Shown: positions 1 to 8,178 of the stretch, in pieces
Layout of the letters: every line of letters starts with the position of its first letter
Numbering within the stretch: the stretch's first letter is position 1
From: Aureococcus anophagefferens
Lineage: Eukaryota; Sar; Pelagophyceae; Pelagomonadales; Pelagomonadaceae
Length of the DNA stretch: 15,987 bases
Assembly (NCBI RefSeq): GCF_000186865.1
Contig: NW_008705580.1
Location: 322,395-338,381 of the forward strand
Direction of reading: 5' to 3'
Notes under the pieces: generated by a model
Database searches by the model: none
What the model was told of the DNA's origin: nothing
Seen by the model: the letters and a program-made list of their open reading frames with translations, nothing else
Made by a program: the position numbers and the translations under genes

Positions 1-2
1 GG

Positions 3-2836
3 CGGCGGTCGCAGCTCCACGCGGATCAGGCCGCGTGGGAAGAGAATCGGCTGCTCACGTCGGGCGTCGCGAGCGAGCGCGAGGTCGAGCTCGACTTCGA
101 CGACGAGGCCGAGGCGCGCTGCACGCTCCTCGTGCACCAGCTGCGCCCGCCATTCCTCGACGGTCGCGTCGCCTTTACGACGCAGCAAGACATGGTGCCG
201 ACGGTCCGAGACGCGACGTCGGATATGGCCACGAACGCGAGGAACGGCTCAGCGCGCCCCGCCGTCCGGGCGCCGCCCACGCGGCGTCGCGCGGCCCGAC
301 GCCTCGCCCCCCCGCGCCGCAGGCGCTCCTCCGGTCCATGCGACAGACGCGCGAGCGGAGCAAGATGCGACACCGCTTCTGGGAGCTCGGCGGGAGCCGC
401 ATGGGCGATGCGCTCAAGGGCGGCGATCAGGGACGCGGCGTCAGCATGGCGGCGGCCCCCGGGGAGCTTTCACGCGATGCGCGCGAGCGCCGCGCGGCGC
501 GCGCCGACGCGGAGTACGACCACCGTGCGGACGGCTCGTTCCGGGGTGCCCGAGCGGGAGGGGCGGAGCCTGGGCAGCGGCCTGGCGCATCTGAGTTCAC
601 GTCCTCGAGGTCGATCTTGGAGCAGCGGCGGAGCCTTCCCGTACGCGGCGTCCGGGATGCGCTGCTCACGGTCGTCCGTGACAACCAGGTCGTGATCATC
701 GTCGGCGAGACGGGGTCTGGGAAGACGACGCAGCTGACGCAGTACCTTCGCGAGGACGGGCTTGGCGCAGGCGGGCGCATTGGCTGCACGCAGCCGCGGC
801 GCGTCGCGGCAATGAGCGTCGCGGCACGCGTAGCGGCGGAGGTTGGCTGCGACGTCGGCGAGGAGGTCGGCTACGCGATTCGTTTCGAGGACGTGACGAG
901 CGAGCGGACGGTGATCAAATACATGACGGACGGCGTCCTCCTCCGCGAGTCGCTCCGCGAGCCCGACCTCGACGGCTACGCTGTCGTCGTCATGGACGAG
1001 GCACACGAGCGTAGCCTCCACACGGACGTTCTCTTCGGTATCCTGCGCGACGTGCTCCGGCGGCGCCGGGACCTGAAGCTCGTTGTCACGTCCGCGACGC
1101 TCGACGCGGACGCGTTCGCGGCGTTCTTCGGTGGCGCCGCTCCTGTCTTCGCCATCCCAGGCCGGACCTTCCCCGTGGAGAAGTACTTCGCCAAGTCCCC
1201 CTGCGAGGACTACGTCGATGGCGCCGTCAAGCAGGCCCTCGCCATCCACCTAAGCTACCCGCCGGGCGACATTCTCGTCTTCATGACGGGCCAGGAGGAC
1301 GTCGAGTCGACGTGCGGCGCGCTCGCGGAGCGCTGCGCGGCGCTCGGCGACGGTGTGCCGCCCCTTCTCCTCCTCCCTATGTACAGCCAGCTCCCCGCAG
1401 ACCTCCAGGCCCGCATTTTCGACGCGGCCGCCGGGGGCGTCCGCAAGTGTGTGGTGTCGACAAATGTCGCCGAGACGTCGCTAACCGTCGACGGTGTCAA
1501 GTACGTCGTCGACGCGGGTTACTGCAAACTCAAGGTCTACAACCCCCGCGTCGGTATGGACGCCCTCCAGGTCGCGCCCGTGAGCCGCGCGAACGCAGCG
1601 CAGCGCGCCGGCCGCGCAGGCCGCACGGGCCCCGGCTTCTGCTACCGCCTCTACACCGAGCGCCAATTCCGTGACGAACTCCTCGCGACCCAGGTCCCAG
1701 AGATCCAGCGCACGAACCTCGGCAATGTCGTCCTCCTCCTCAAGTCGCTCGGCGTCGACGACCTCCTCGACTTCGCGTTCATGGACCCACCACCGCAGGA
1801 GAACATCTTAAACTCCATGTACCAGCTCTGGGTCCTTGGCGCCCTCGACAATGGTGGCGGGCTCAGCGACCTCGGCGCACGTATGGTCGAGTTTCCCCTC
1901 GACCCGCCCCTTGCCAAGATGCTTCTCTTCGCAGCCGGGCTCGCGTGTGGCGCCGAGGTCCTCGCGATTGTCGCATGCCTCAGCGTCCCAAATGTCTTCT
2001 TCCGGCCCAAGGACCGCGAGGAGGAGAGCGATGCCGCACGTGAGAAGTTCTTCGTCCCCGAGAGCGACCATCTCACGCTCCTCAACGTCTACGCTGCGTG
2101 GCGCGCCGCCGGCTACGACGCGCGCTGGTGCGACCGGCACTTCGTCGTGCACAAGGCCCTTGCCAAGGCGCGCGAGGTCGCCGCCCAGCTTCTCGACCTC
2201 ATGGAGGCCCAGCACGTGCCCCACGAGTCCTGCGGCCCCGACAGCTGGGACGTCGTCCGCAAGGCCATCTGCTCCGCGTATTTCTTCAATGCTGCGCGCC
2301 TCAAGGGTGTCGGGGAGTACGTTAACATGCTGTCCGCCATTCCTTGCAACCTGCACCCCTCCTCGTCGCTCTTCGGCCTCGGCTACACGCCCGATCACGT
2401 CATCTACCACGAGCTCGTCATGACCTCGAGGGAGTACATGAAATGCACGACGGCCGTCGACGGTGAGTGGCTCGCCGAGCTCGGGCCCATGTTTTTCTCC
2501 ATCAAGCAATCATATAAGGACCGCGTCGCCAAGCGAAAGAGGGAGAGGACTGAGACCGACCTCATGGACGCCGAGTTCAAGGACCGGCAAAGACTCGCGG
2601 CGCTGGAAGACAAAGTCGCACAGCGGGGCAGAGCCCTGCGGGCTCAAACCCCACTGCCAGGTACGCGTATCTGCGGCTTTCCGGGCAGGGGGGGGGCTAG
2701 CCGAGTCTCGGCCTCTCTAACTCGAAGTCCGACCTCGGGTGGAGATCGAGCTCGAGCTGAAAAGGTTACCGGCCTAGCGTCCTGGAAACCCCCAAAATCT
2801 CCAGAAACACGTCCGGATAATTTAAAACACCGGTGA
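3..2836 (+). CDS. PRP16: Pre-mRNA-splicing DEAH-box RNA helicase Prp16/DHX38, 5' partial
   Basis: This is the ATPase that remodels the spliceosome before and during the second step of splicing, acting in the nucleus. Exon 1 runs in frame from base 3 to about 263. It carries the Prp16-specific N-terminal stretch [20 protein letters not shown] and VRDATSDM. Exon 2 starts at about 323 and carries [11 protein letters not shown], then [11 protein letters not shown], then the helicase core. Core motifs are GETGSGKT (704-727), DEAH (995-1006), SAT (1091-1099) and [10 protein letters not shown] (1601-1630), followed by the ratchet/OB region ending in [14 protein letters not shown] and [16 protein letters not shown]. 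These last blocks separate Prp16 from Prp2, Prp22 and Prp43. The frame change between exons is explained by a 59-nt GT-AG intron at 264-322 (phase 0); an acceptor at 345-346 would also keep frame. The visible part is about 924 residues and the true start lies left of the window. An ATG at 35 is in the wrong frame for exon 1. The C-terminal tail after about 2690 is uncertain because it follows a run of nine G. Confidence 0.95.
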   Translation, partial: AVAAPRGSGRVGRESAAHVGRRERARGRARLRRRGRGALHAPRAPAAPAIPRRSRRLYDAARHGADGPRRDVGYGHEREERLSAPRRPGAAHAASRGPTPRPPAPQALLRSMRQTRERSKMRHRFWELGGSRMGDALKGGDQGRGVSMAAAPGELSRDARERRAARADAEYDHRADGSFRGARAGGAEPGQRPGASEFTSSRSILEQRRSLPVRGVRDALLTVVRDNQVVIIVGETGSGKTTQLTQYLREDGLGAGGRIGCTQPRRVAAMSVAARVAAEVGCDVGEEVGYAIRFEDVTSERTVIKYMTDGVLLRESLREPDLDGYAVVVMDEAHERSLHTDVLFGILRDVLRRRRDLKLVVTSATLDADAFAAFFGGAAPVFAIPGRTFPVEKYFAKSPCEDYVDGAVKQALAIHLSYPPGDILVFMTGQEDVESTCGALAERCAALGDGVPPLLLLPMYSQLPADLQARIFDAAAGGVRKCVVSTNVAETSLTVDGVKYVVDAGYCKLKVYNPRVGMDALQVAPVSRANAAQRAGRAGRTGPGFCYRLYTERQFRDELLATQVPEIQRTNLGNVVLLLKSLGVDDLLDFAFMDPPPQENILNSMYQLWVLGALDNGGGLSDLGARMVEFPLDPPLAKMLLFAAGLACGAEVLAIVACLSVPNVFFRPKDREEESDAAREKFFVPESDHLTLLNVYAAWRAAGYDARWCDRHFVVHKALAKAREVAAQLLDLMEAQHVPHESCGPDSWDVVRKAICSAYFFNAARLKGVGEYVNMLSAIPCNLHPSSSLFGLGYTPDHVIYHELVMTSREYMKCTTAVDGEWLAELGPMFFSIKQSYKDRVAKRKRERTETDLMDAEFKDRQRLAALEDKVAQRGRALRAQTPLPGTRICGFPGRGGASRVSASLTRSPTSGGDRARAEKVTGLASWKPPKSPETRPDNLKHR

Positions 2837-3029
2837 AACTCGCCAGAAAACTACCTCACGACCTGGCAATGACAACTTCAAGGTTGAATGCCAAAATTGC
2901 TGAAAGTGCGACCAAACCGCCTGGGCCATCGAAATCCACCCGGTTGGCCAGGCCGCTACGGTAAATGTCCAACGCGGCCAATCCGGCCAATTTCGCCAAT
3001 TTCCCCCCTCAAGCCAGAATTGAGCCCCA
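2837..3029. other. Gene-free stretch downstream of PRP16
   Basis: I see no recognisable gene here. The sequence is less GC-rich than the helicase exon and holds the presumed 3' untranslated region of PRP16. Open frames on both strands lack any family motif. It leads directly into a reverse-transcriptase-like fragment, so part of it may be decayed retroelement sequence. Confidence 0.4.
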
Positions 3030-3120
3030 GACAACTTGAAGACCAATTACCGGCCGCTAGCCGGCTACTTCTCGCTCGATCTTCACTCTGGTCCGACTTC
3101 TACCAAGTCCGCCTCCGACC
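3030..3120 (+). mobile_element. Decayed Ty3/gypsy-like reverse transcriptase fragment
   Basis: A short stretch resembles the start of the reverse-transcriptase domain of Ty3/gypsy retrotransposons, where a LEDQL-like segment is followed by YFSLDLHSG and FYQVRL. Here these pieces lie in different frames. LEDQL starts at 3035 in frame 2, YFSLDLHSG at 3066-3092 in frame 3, and FYQVRL at 3098-3115 back in frame 2. There are therefore two offsetting frame changes, and no catalytic aspartate block follows. It is a dead fragment of about 30 codons. Family assignment rests on this one motif, so Ty3/gypsy is likely but not certain. Confidence 0.55.
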
Positions 3121-3130
3121 ACAGGGGGGA

Positions 3131-4045
3131 TTAATCGATGGCGATTATTTAAGGCTCCATAACTGACATGAGTGGAACACGCCCGCCTCCTGCGGAGAGA
3201 GTCCCCACGCCGGGGGTGGCATGAGCGTAGGGGGCAGGCAGGGGGGCATATGATCTACACTTGCCAGGTTCAATACTTGTATGTCGCTCGCTGACGGAAG
3301 GCACCACCCTTTTGTTGATTTCTAATTTTTTACCAGCAATATCCATTGGGTTTTGTCTTGTTTGGCTTTTTTGTTTTTTCCCTCACTTCTTTCAAGTCTA
3401 AGTCATCACGTCAAGCCCCAAGGAAATTGCCCGGCAGTGCCACACTTTGGGGGGTCTTGGGCTGGATTTGGCCATCGCTCTGTGCGGTGCCGTGCCTGGT
3501 CAATGTATGGAGGACTTCCGAACCCGAACTAGGCTATCCTCTCTGAAACGTGCTGAGTAGCGTGGCCTGGTCTATGGGAATCGAAGTCTGCAGGCTGCAC
3601 ATACAAGTCTGGCACTGGGATTCGACGGCTAAATTGAAACTCGGTAAAAATACAACAGCTGGAATCGACAATTGTCTATTTCGAGCAAGGCAATGATGGG
3701 CTACGCGATGGTTCTAGCCCTTGTCGCCGCCGGAGATGGCCAAGCCCGTCCCCTGCGGAGTCGCCGCCGCAGCAGCCCCGCCCCAGGGACGACGGGGCAC
3801 ATCCGGCCAGGCGCCGGGGCCGAGAATGCCAGCCCCGAACTAAGCGGAGTTTGCAGGGGGGTCGATCGCGACCCTAGCCCACCCGTCCTGGTCGCTCATC
3901 GCTGGATTTGAACCATTGTGACCCGGGCAATATTGATGGACTGAACAATACAAGTCCCTCGACGTTTCCTTCAAGAAAGCCTTTCATATATTTCAGCACG
4001 AAGAAGTCCGTCGAGGCCAGCGCCGGCGGAGCCACCGCCACATGG
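3131..4045. other. Intergenic region without a supported gene
   Basis: About 900 bases lie between the retroelement fragment and the end of the minus-strand repeat-protein gene. Open frames of 60-80 codons occur, for example 3672-3911, which has a hydrophobic start, but none shows a domain. A T-rich patch lies around 3320-3385 and a GC-rich patch around 3720-3880. The 3' end of the minus-strand gene is expected at its right edge. Confidence 0.5.
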
Positions 4046-5886
4046 CTACCAATCGTGTTTGACTCTGACTGAGTTCGCTATCTTTCCCGCGTCCAGCTCT
4101 CTTGGAATGGCAGAGTTGATGGCTTCTAGAAGGGTCGGAGCTACAACACAGGCAGTCGAGTAAGACCAAGCAAGAACAAGAAGATCTTGATGTTTGAATC
4201 GGTCGATCTTTGCGATGGCAGTAGATGCAACTACGTTGAAGAGATATTTCTGCGAGACACCGGCAGTGGAGAAGGCTTTGGTGAGCTTAACAAGCAGCTC
4301 GGGTGTGAACGCATCAATGTTATTCGCGGCAGCATTCGCGAGAGCATCGTAAAAGTCCGGGTTGGTTACACCATGGGCGGCATATGCCACGACAGAAGCA
4401 ACGAGGATGGACGGGGAATCGAAGGTTGGGCCAAGTCGCACAAACGCGTTGGCAGTCACCTGCCATATGATAGGCAGATGAAAGCGCTCGAGATCTTCAA
4501 GTGAGAAGACATGAATATAGTCGTCAATATGCTTGACAATCTGATGCATGAGTGCAGAAGCGCCAATTTCTGCATGGGCACAGCGCCTGGCGACATTTGC
4601 TATTTCATTCGTAGAGAAAAACTCGTACCGGCGTGACATCACATGCGCGACAGCGCTGAGGAGCTCAGGCGCTGGAAAATTCATTTCAAAGAAAGCTTCG
4701 GCTGTTCGCATTAGAACCTCGGGCACGGGTTGTGAAGAAATGCGCTGCGAAGCTGCTGTGCCGATGGCCTGGAATAGTGCTGGCGCCTCGTAGTCGGCAG
4801 CCGCGAAAGCATGCACCGTCGCCTAAATAACTGAAGTATCACCCTCACACGGGCTAAGACGCAGTGGAATGCAGCAAGCTCCTGTGCGTTGAATTCGTGG
4901 ATGCGATCTGTTGCCTCGACTGCGATCAACTCAAAGACACCAAGGGCCTCACGTCGCGCAAGAGCAAAGGCGGCAGCAATCGTAGCCATGTTTTGCGGTG
5001 AGCAGGCATGGATCTTAGAAGGAACTTGTCGTGCGATGACATCAAAAACGATCGTATGCTCTAGTCCATGTCGTTCATGTGCACATGCGAATGCCCATGC
5101 GGTATTCGCAAGGTCGATTGGTGCGAAAGCATCCACTCTCGCGACCGCTGCGGTCGCGATACTATCAAATAGCGCTGGAGCATGCGCGTCAGCTCGTGCA
5201 AAGGCCCAGGCCGTGGAAGAAAGATGCTGTGGGGTAAACTCATCAATTTGGGCGGGTGCTGCAGCTTCAATTGCCTCGAAGAGAGATGGCGCGTCGACGT
5301 CAGCCTTGGCAAACGCCCAGGATAGATTGGCTAAATCCTGCGGCCCGAATTCAAAGACACGATATGGAGTTTCCTGCGCTATGGCAGCAAAGAGCGTCGT
5401 TGCTACGACACCAAGTCTCGCAAGGCCCCAGGCGACATTCGCAAGGCTGCGGGGCGTTAGCTCACCACGAGCGATGCTTAAAACACAAAGCCCCATGATC
5501 TTCCGTAGCCCAGCTTCTGGCTCGCGCCGGTTTTCAAAAAATGGGGTGAATCGAGATCCAAGCCGATGGATTGCCGTTGATATGTTGACATCATTGAATT
5601 CATCTCCACGAGATTCCATAAGCGCAAGTAGCGAATCGGCTGAGCGGAGCGCTGTTATTTGCTTGTTTAATCGAACAAACTCTAAATTTCGGTCATGAGC
5701 GAAAAGATTTAAATGATTCGTAGTGCAAACTCGTTGCCGGTGCTTGTGAACAGTCTGCCAGCTGCTTTGCTCGCCGCTCGTACCACGCATAATCCCAAGT
5801 TTGTCGCATCGCCACGTTCGTCTCTTGAAGGATCCAGACGAAGGCGAAGATGACCGTCGGTGCCAGCGCTGCGCCGTCCGTCCCAT
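4046..5886 (-). CDS. Heptatricopeptide-like (37-residue) repeat protein, probable organellar RNA-binding factor
   Basis: The reconstructed product is about 596 residues from two exons, 5886-4873 and 4822-4046. Helical repeats of the pattern LANxAWAFAxAxxxAPxLF begin at residues 148, 185, 222, 259, 300, 337 and 375. Spacing is 37 residues, except one unit of 41 and one of 38, with weaker units after that. Repeats of this length match the HPR class, known from apicomplexan, dinoflagellate and algal proteins thought to bind RNA in mitochondria or plastids, often with a C-terminal RAP domain. I see no RAP domain, so the gene may end early or continue in an unseen exon. The N-terminal block around residues 77-110 (ITALRSADSLLALMES, then DEFNDVNISTAIHRLG) resembles the usual leader of such proteins. 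The exon junction falls inside repeat six. Removing 50 nt (4823-4872, GC-AG) restores the repeat register exactly. The start ATG at 5886 is the first in frame. A targeting peptide is plausible from the basic, Ser-rich first 50 residues but not proven. Confidence 0.82.
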
Positions 5887-6008
5887 ATTAGCATGAATGC
5901 TGCTCGACAACAGCTACCTAAGGAATCATAGAATGGCTGTGGCCCAATCCTCATGGCGTGTTAAGCCGGGGTGCATCTCCATCAGTAAATTTTTGCTAGA
6001 CAAGTAAC
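5887..6008. promoter_or_regulatory. Upstream region of the HPR-like gene
   Basis: This stretch lies upstream of the minus-strand start at 5886 and holds its presumed promoter and 5' leader. Another frame opens with an ATG at 5952 on the minus strand, so an extra 5' exon cannot be excluded. I see no recognisable core promoter motif. Confidence 0.25.
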
Positions 6009-6995
6009 TTAAGCCAAAAGTTAAATGTGGCGTAATGATCATTAGTCCGGTTTGATAGCCTAAAACATGAGAGTTAAATGTACTAAACCATCAAATCTGG
6101 CGGCTAGCGTAAAAACTCTCTGTCTCCCAGTGTGCAAATCAGCCCGATTTAAGGAGTCAGTCGGCAGGAGCATTTAGGCGGCGGCTGACAGCGTTGGTGC
6201 CGTGCTCGGCGCCCCGCTCGGTCTGTGGACCATGTCGCCTCTCGGGCCCCGCAGCGAATCGCTCCGGAAAGGCCATAGGTCGAAGGCGACCAACTTTGTT
6301 CGCGTCGGGGCAGCCCGTGGATGACGAGAACGGCCGTAAACGGCGAGCGACGACCGATGGGGGGCCAACTTCGCGCTGGGGTTCGAGCTGGCGGCGCGAG
6401 TGCGAGGCCACACCCCTTCGATTGACCTTCTCGAGCGGCTCGCGAAGGACCGCGCTGCCAGCCTGAAACATACATTGCGCGGTGAGCACCGTGTCGCCCG
6501 CGGCGCCGCGCGCCTCCCGGAGGCGGTGAGGTGATCTCGATCAAATCGGCTCGAGTCGAAGAGCTGCCGCGAGGGCATCTGGTCGCCCCCATGACGAACG
6601 ATCCCCGACGCTCTGTGGCTCGAAGGCGACCGAAATTCGGTCGGGGGGCAGCTGCCGCGCACCCTTCCACCCCCCGACGCTGCCCGTTTGCGTCGCCTCG
6701 CAATCGTCTGGATGCCGCGTCTTCGCAGGTGCCTCGTGCACATGTTTGCGGACCTCAAAGCCACTGGGATCGTTGCACGTCGCTGCATATTCGCGGAGCG
6801 CGGGGTGCTCTAAGATGGACATTCCATCGGCTTCCGCCAAAACTGGCACGAGCGTTGCCCTGCTGACAGGCCGCAGGGCGACATTGAAGCGGCGTAAATG
6901 GATGAAGATTTAACTCTGCGGGTTTTGCCGGCGGCTGGCTCGCTATCCGGTTTGGATGGTCGAGCTCGCGTAAAAATATTTAACTTTTGGCTTTA
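6009..6995. mobile_element. Candidate non-autonomous DNA transposon with 15-bp TIRs and TTA target duplication
   Basis: The sequence AGCCAAAAGTTAAAT at 6012-6026 is perfectly inverted at 6978-6992. Both ends are flanked by TTA (6009-6011 and 6993-6995), consistent with a 3-bp target duplication. That duplication length and sequence are typical of PIF/Harbinger elements, though the family is inferred. The octamer AGTTAAAT occurs twice at each end pointing inward (6019-6026 and 6072-6079; inverted at 6978-6985 and 6908-6915), as expected of subterminal transposase-binding repeats. The termini are AT-rich while the interior (about 6150-6890) is GC-rich. The interior encodes no recognisable transposase, so the 981-bp element is probably non-autonomous or has captured sequence. 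Confidence 0.68.
6541..6849 (-). CDS. Unassigned open segment inside the TIR element
   Basis: This minus-strand frame reads about 100 residues and looks more protein-like than its neighbours, for example in the stretch MSILEHPALREYAATC. It begins without an ATG but continues open a little upstream, and has an in-frame ATG about ten codons in. A second minus-strand frame (about 6157-6489) continues toward the left end. I recognise no domain in either. They could be exons or remnants of a captured or decayed gene, or chance open frames in GC-rich DNA. Confidence 0.2.
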   Translation of the reverse strand: MPVLAEADGMSILEHPALREYAATCNDPSGFEVRKHVHEAPAKTRHPDDCEATQTGSVGGWKGARQLPPDRISVAFEPQSVGDRSSWGRPDALAAALRLEPI

Positions 6996-7164
6996 GTTTG
7001 CCCGTGCTCCTCCGGCCTTCGGCCTCCGGGAAGGTAAAGGTCAGTCTGCGCCGGCCGGAGGGGGCGCGGCGCCGTGTTTACGCGGCCTGGCCGAAGGCTA
7101 GCCGGCTCCTCAGATGCGCGACTCGGGCCGATGGCTATGGGGGCTGGCCGCGGCGGCGGCCGCG

Positions 7165-7376
7165 GTCCCTTCGGGACCGATGGTTGTGGGAGCCCGTTCC
7201 TTCGGGACCGATGGTTGTGGGAGTCCGTCCCTTCGGGACCGATGGTTGTGGGAGCCCGTCCCTTCGGGACCGATGGTTGTGGGAGCCCGTCCCTTCGGGA
7301 CCGATGGTTGTGGGAACCCGTCCCTTCGGGACCGATGGTTGTGGGAGCCCGTCCCTTCGGGACCGGTGGTTGTGTA
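7165..7376. repeat. 31-bp hairpin minisatellite, about 6.8 copies
   Basis: Units begin at 7165, 7196, 7227, 7258, 7289, 7320 and 7351, exactly 31 bp apart, and the last is incomplete. Each contains the inverted repeat GTCCCTTCGGGAC (GTTCC in the second unit) followed by CGATGGTTGTGGGA. Copies differ by only one to three bases. A degenerate unit can be made out at about 7121-7147, which suggests growth from a local seed. The period is not a multiple of three, so it does not encode a simple peptide repeat, although several frames remain open across it. There are no unique spacers, so it is not a CRISPR array. Confidence 0.93.
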
Positions 7377-7399
7377 ATCTTATTGCTTCCCTGCGCGAC

Positions 7400-8075
7400 C
7401 CGTAGTACGGCTCTCACAAAGTCGGTGATCGTATTCCCGAGTAGGCGCGGGCGCGCAGCGTCGGGCCCGAACGCGTCGCCGGCCGTCCCGCGATGGCCTT
7501 CGGCGTCGCGCCGCCGGGCCGCCGCAGATACTCTCTGACCCATAGAAATCGTCACGTCCCCCCCCCCGCCCCGCGCGGCCCGTCGGACGGACCCGGCCGC
7601 CGGTCCCGCGGCCCGGAGCCGATCGCCGAGCGCGTCGCCCGCGGCGCCCCGGTCGACGTCGGCGCCGCGCGGGCGCGGGCGTCCCGAGACCCCGCGGGGT
7701 GCGGGCCGCGCGCGCGCCGCCGCCGCCGCCCCGCACGCGGGCCGCGGGCGATCCGCCCGCCGCCCGACCGGGCCGGGCCCGAACGAATCCCCGATCGAGT
7801 CCGCCGGGGCCGCGCGGCGCCCGAGGGCGTCCCGCGGGCGAAACCGCCGCCCCGCACCTCCTCGCGGGTCGCGGGGGGCCCGGGCGCGGGCCGCAGCGGC
7901 GGGCGGGAACCGCGCCGTCGGGCCGCCGCGCGGAAACCGCGAAACCGTCGACCGCTCGTTTCTCGCGCCCCCCGCCGTTTGGAAATCGCCTCGGTGGAAG
8001 TGTCCGGGACGCCGCCGCGGGGGGGGCTGCCGAAGCGCACGCGGGGCGGCCGCGCGCGGGAAAAGTTATTAGATT
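7400..8075. other. Extremely GC-rich island of unknown nature
   Basis: Almost 700 bases are made up nearly entirely of G and C, with CpG-rich runs, Pro/Arg/Gly-rich open frames on both strands and a homopolymer C tract near 7558-7568. Long frames such as 7493-8149 (+) and 7552-8097 (-) overlap each other and have low-complexity composition, so I do not call them genes. I do not recognise rRNA core sequence. It ends abruptly at about 8060-8075, where AT-rich promoter-like DNA of the next gene begins. Confidence 0.6.
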
Positions 8076-8129
8076 TCCTCGGTGATGGCAGCACCATTTT
8101 GCCCTTCCGCTTTTGTGATATAGATCTAC

Positions 8130-8140
8130 TACTATTGTAT
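8130..8140 (+). promoter_or_regulatory. Shared 11-mer TACTATTGTAT upstream of the WW-DysF gene
   Basis: The 11-mer TACTATTGTAT ends 38 bases before the start codon of the WW-DysF gene. The identical 11-mer lies at 11668-11678, 20 bases before the Canopy gene start. It may be an initiator or other core promoter element. It was not found upstream of the two minus-strand genes. Confidence 0.3.
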
Positions 8141-8178
8141 TCAGGCTGAATTAAATTATTTCAGCTATCCTGATACTC

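Noticed and set aside
35..322. Frame-2 ATG at 35 as the start of the helicase
   Set aside because: Family-specific Prp16 sequence in this interval lies in frame 3, so the frame-2 reading here is Arg/Ala-rich noise.
470..1249. 259-codon minus-strand open frame
   Set aside because: It is antisense to the helicase core, where GC-rich codon use leaves the reverse strand open.
3850..3920. Minus-strand tRNA suggested by GGTTCAAATCC
   Set aside because: The presumed T stem pairs at only three positions and no acceptor stem or anticodon arm can be formed.
4823..4848. 26-nt GT-AG intron in the HPR gene
   Set aside because: It keeps frame but leaves extra residues that break the repeat, and is half the length of any other intron here.
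4889..5698. 269-codon plus-strand open frame
   Set aside because: It is antisense to the HPR repeats and its apparent Ala/Ser-rich periodicity mirrors them.
7165..7376. CRISPR array
   Set aside because: Units are contiguous with no unique spacers, and the context is eukaryotic.
7400..8075. Ribosomal RNA fragment
   Set aside because: High GC resembles expansion segments, but no conserved rRNA core sequence is recognisable.
7493..8149. 218-codon Arg/Pro-rich open frame
   Set aside because: Low complexity in an extreme GC island, overlapping other open frames on both strands; no domain seen.
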